Assembly (NCBI GenBank): GCA_003241385.1 | Contig: QFPO01000008.1 | Location: 1-64,000, forward strand | DNA: 64,000 nt | Direction of reading: 5' to 3' | Origin: Rhodanobacter denitrificans | Lineage (GTDB): Bacteria > Pseudomonadota > Gammaproteobacteria > Xanthomonadales > Rhodanobacteraceae | In this document: one piece after another, positions 63,060 through 64,000 of the stretch | Layout of the letters: each line of letters opens with the position of its first letter | Numbering within the stretch: the first letter of the stretch is position 1 | The notes under the pieces: generated by a model | Databases searched by the model: none | The model's input: the letters and a program-made list of their open reading frames with translations, nothing else | What the model was told of the DNA's origin: nothing | Position numbers and translations under genes: made by a program

Positions 63060-63977
63060 TCAGGAGCCGGCCGACCGATCGCCGCGCGTACCGAGCCAGG
63101 CGCCGGCCAGCAGTACGAGGACTGCCACTGCCTGCGTCCAGTGCGGTCGCGCTGCGCCGAAGACCAGCAGCAGCAGCGTCGACAGCAGCGGCGCCGCATA
63201 CGACAACGTGCCGAGCAGCGCGATGTCGCCGTGCTTGGTGCCGCGATCCCACAACAGGAACGCCGCACCGACCGGTCCCAGTCCCATCACCAGCAGCACC
63301 GCCCCCTGCGTCGGCGTCGGCATCACGAACGATTCGAACCGCGCATGCGCGGCCGCACCGAGCGCGGCCACCAGCACGCAGCTGCCGGCCAGCGCGCTGC
63401 TCGGCACGCCGGCATGGCGGCGATTGAGCACCGAATAGGCCGCCCAGGTCAGCGCGGCGCCGGCGGCCGCCAGATAGCCGGGCGCATGGGCCGGATCGAG
63501 CCCGAGCCGCTCGCCGCGCGTGACCAGCAGCACCGCGCCGCAGAGGCCGAGCACGGCGCCGGCGATCTGCTGCCAGCCCACGCGCGTGCCCGGCAGCAGA
63601 CCGGCGAACAGCACGATCAGCAGCGGCCACAGATAATTGATCAGGTTCGCCTCGACCGCCGGCGCGCGCTTGAGCGCGACGAAGTACAGCGCGTGGTAGC
63701 CGAACAGCGCCGCGGTCGACAACGCCAGCGCGGCCACCGGCTGGCGCAGTCCGGTCAGGCCGGCGCGCCCGCGCGCGAGCGCCCAGGAGACGCCGGCGAT
63801 GCCGGCGATCGCGAACGTCGTCGCGAGCACCTGGAACGGCGGCAGTCCCTCGGTCGCGGTCGTCAGCAGCGCCAGCGCCGACCACAGCACGATAGCGGCG
63901 AGGCCGCTCAGCGTGCCGCCGCGCATCGCCCGCTGCGCCGCGGACGTCGGTGTCGCTACACTTTCGCGTCGTCCCAT
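63060..63977 (-). CDS. EamA/DMT-family exporter
   Basis: The 305-aa inner-membrane protein has ten predicted helices in two EamA repeats. The first contains FGYHALYFVALKRAPAVEAN and LINYLWPLLIVLFAGLLPGT, which resemble YddG-type aromatic amino acid exporters. The second contains MGLGPVGAAFLLWDRGTKHG. The substrate is not certain. It is convergent with the thiolase gene, with about 180 bp between, part of which is the thiolase hairpin. Confidence 0.9.
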   Translation of the reverse strand: MGRRESVATPTSAAQRAMRGGTLSGLAAIVLWSALALLTTATEGLPPFQVLATTFAIAGIAGVSWALARGRAGLTGLRQPVAALALSTAALFGYHALYFVALKRAPAVEANLINYLWPLLIVLFAGLLPGTRVGWQQIAGAVLGLCGAVLLVTRGERLGLDPAHAPGYLAAAGAALTWAAYSVLNRRHAGVPSSALAGSCVLVAALGAAAHARFESFVMPTPTQGAVLLVMGLGPVGAAFLLWDRGTKHGDIALLGTLSYAAPLLSTLLLLVFGAARPHWTQAVAVLVLLAGAWLGTRGDRSAGS

Positions 63978-64000
63978 CGATACGTCCCCGCCGACCGGCG

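Overview
The window is high-GC DNA that fits a gammaproteobacterium of the order Lysobacterales (Xanthomonadales), probably near Rhodanobacteraceae. The order is inferred from the copL-copA-copB copper locus, the rlmN-pilW-rodZ / yfgM-bamB-der gene order, a PsrA-like regulator ahead of fadN-type beta-oxidation genes, and secreted proteases with an F-A-x-G-F tail. No rRNA or tRNA gene and no CRISPR array was seen.

Positions 1 to about 29,400 are one end of an integrated conjugative element of the Tn4371 type. The element enters the chromosome beside the 3' end of guaA, where a tyrosine integrase (27847-29103) lies behind a 309-bp region with repeated TTTACCGTCA boxes. Moving left come a HicA-like/HTH gene pair, an AlpA-like regulator, an ankyrin-repeat gene, an IS5-family insertion, a defence operon (14599-22536), a DUF6236-like gene, radC, a small Cys-motif gene, parB, a two-gene cargo unit (8292-9060), DUF736, a DUF2285 gene, an HTH gene, repA, parA, an 80-aa gene, DUF2840, traF and a DUF3363 relaxase that runs off the left edge. 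The coupling protein, mating-pair genes and other attachment site would lie outside the window. Several cargo genes are visibly less GC-rich than the backbone.

The defence operon is the highlight. A type III restriction-modification pair (mod, res) is followed after 26 bp by a SIR2-APAZ gene and a short prokaryotic Argonaute, an arrangement matching SPARSA abortive-infection systems. The cargo block lies between two direct copies of a radC 5' end plus leader. A third leader copy sits before another gene. A deletion between the radC copies would remove about 10.8 kb of cargo.

Positions 29,413 to 64,000 are chromosomal backbone: guaB, a secreted protein and guaA (purine synthesis); a trypsin-like protease; a DctPQM TRAP transporter with a TatT-like lipoprotein; folD; a reprolysin-like metalloprotease; a copper locus (copL, copA, copB, a MerR regulator and a Cu-type P1B ATPase); a molybdenum-cofactor cluster with an embedded glycosyltransferase/TPR gene; der, bamB, yfgM, rodZ, pilW, rlmN and ndk; a PsrA-like regulator with a matching operator, then a FadN-type enzyme and a thiolase; and an EamA exporter.
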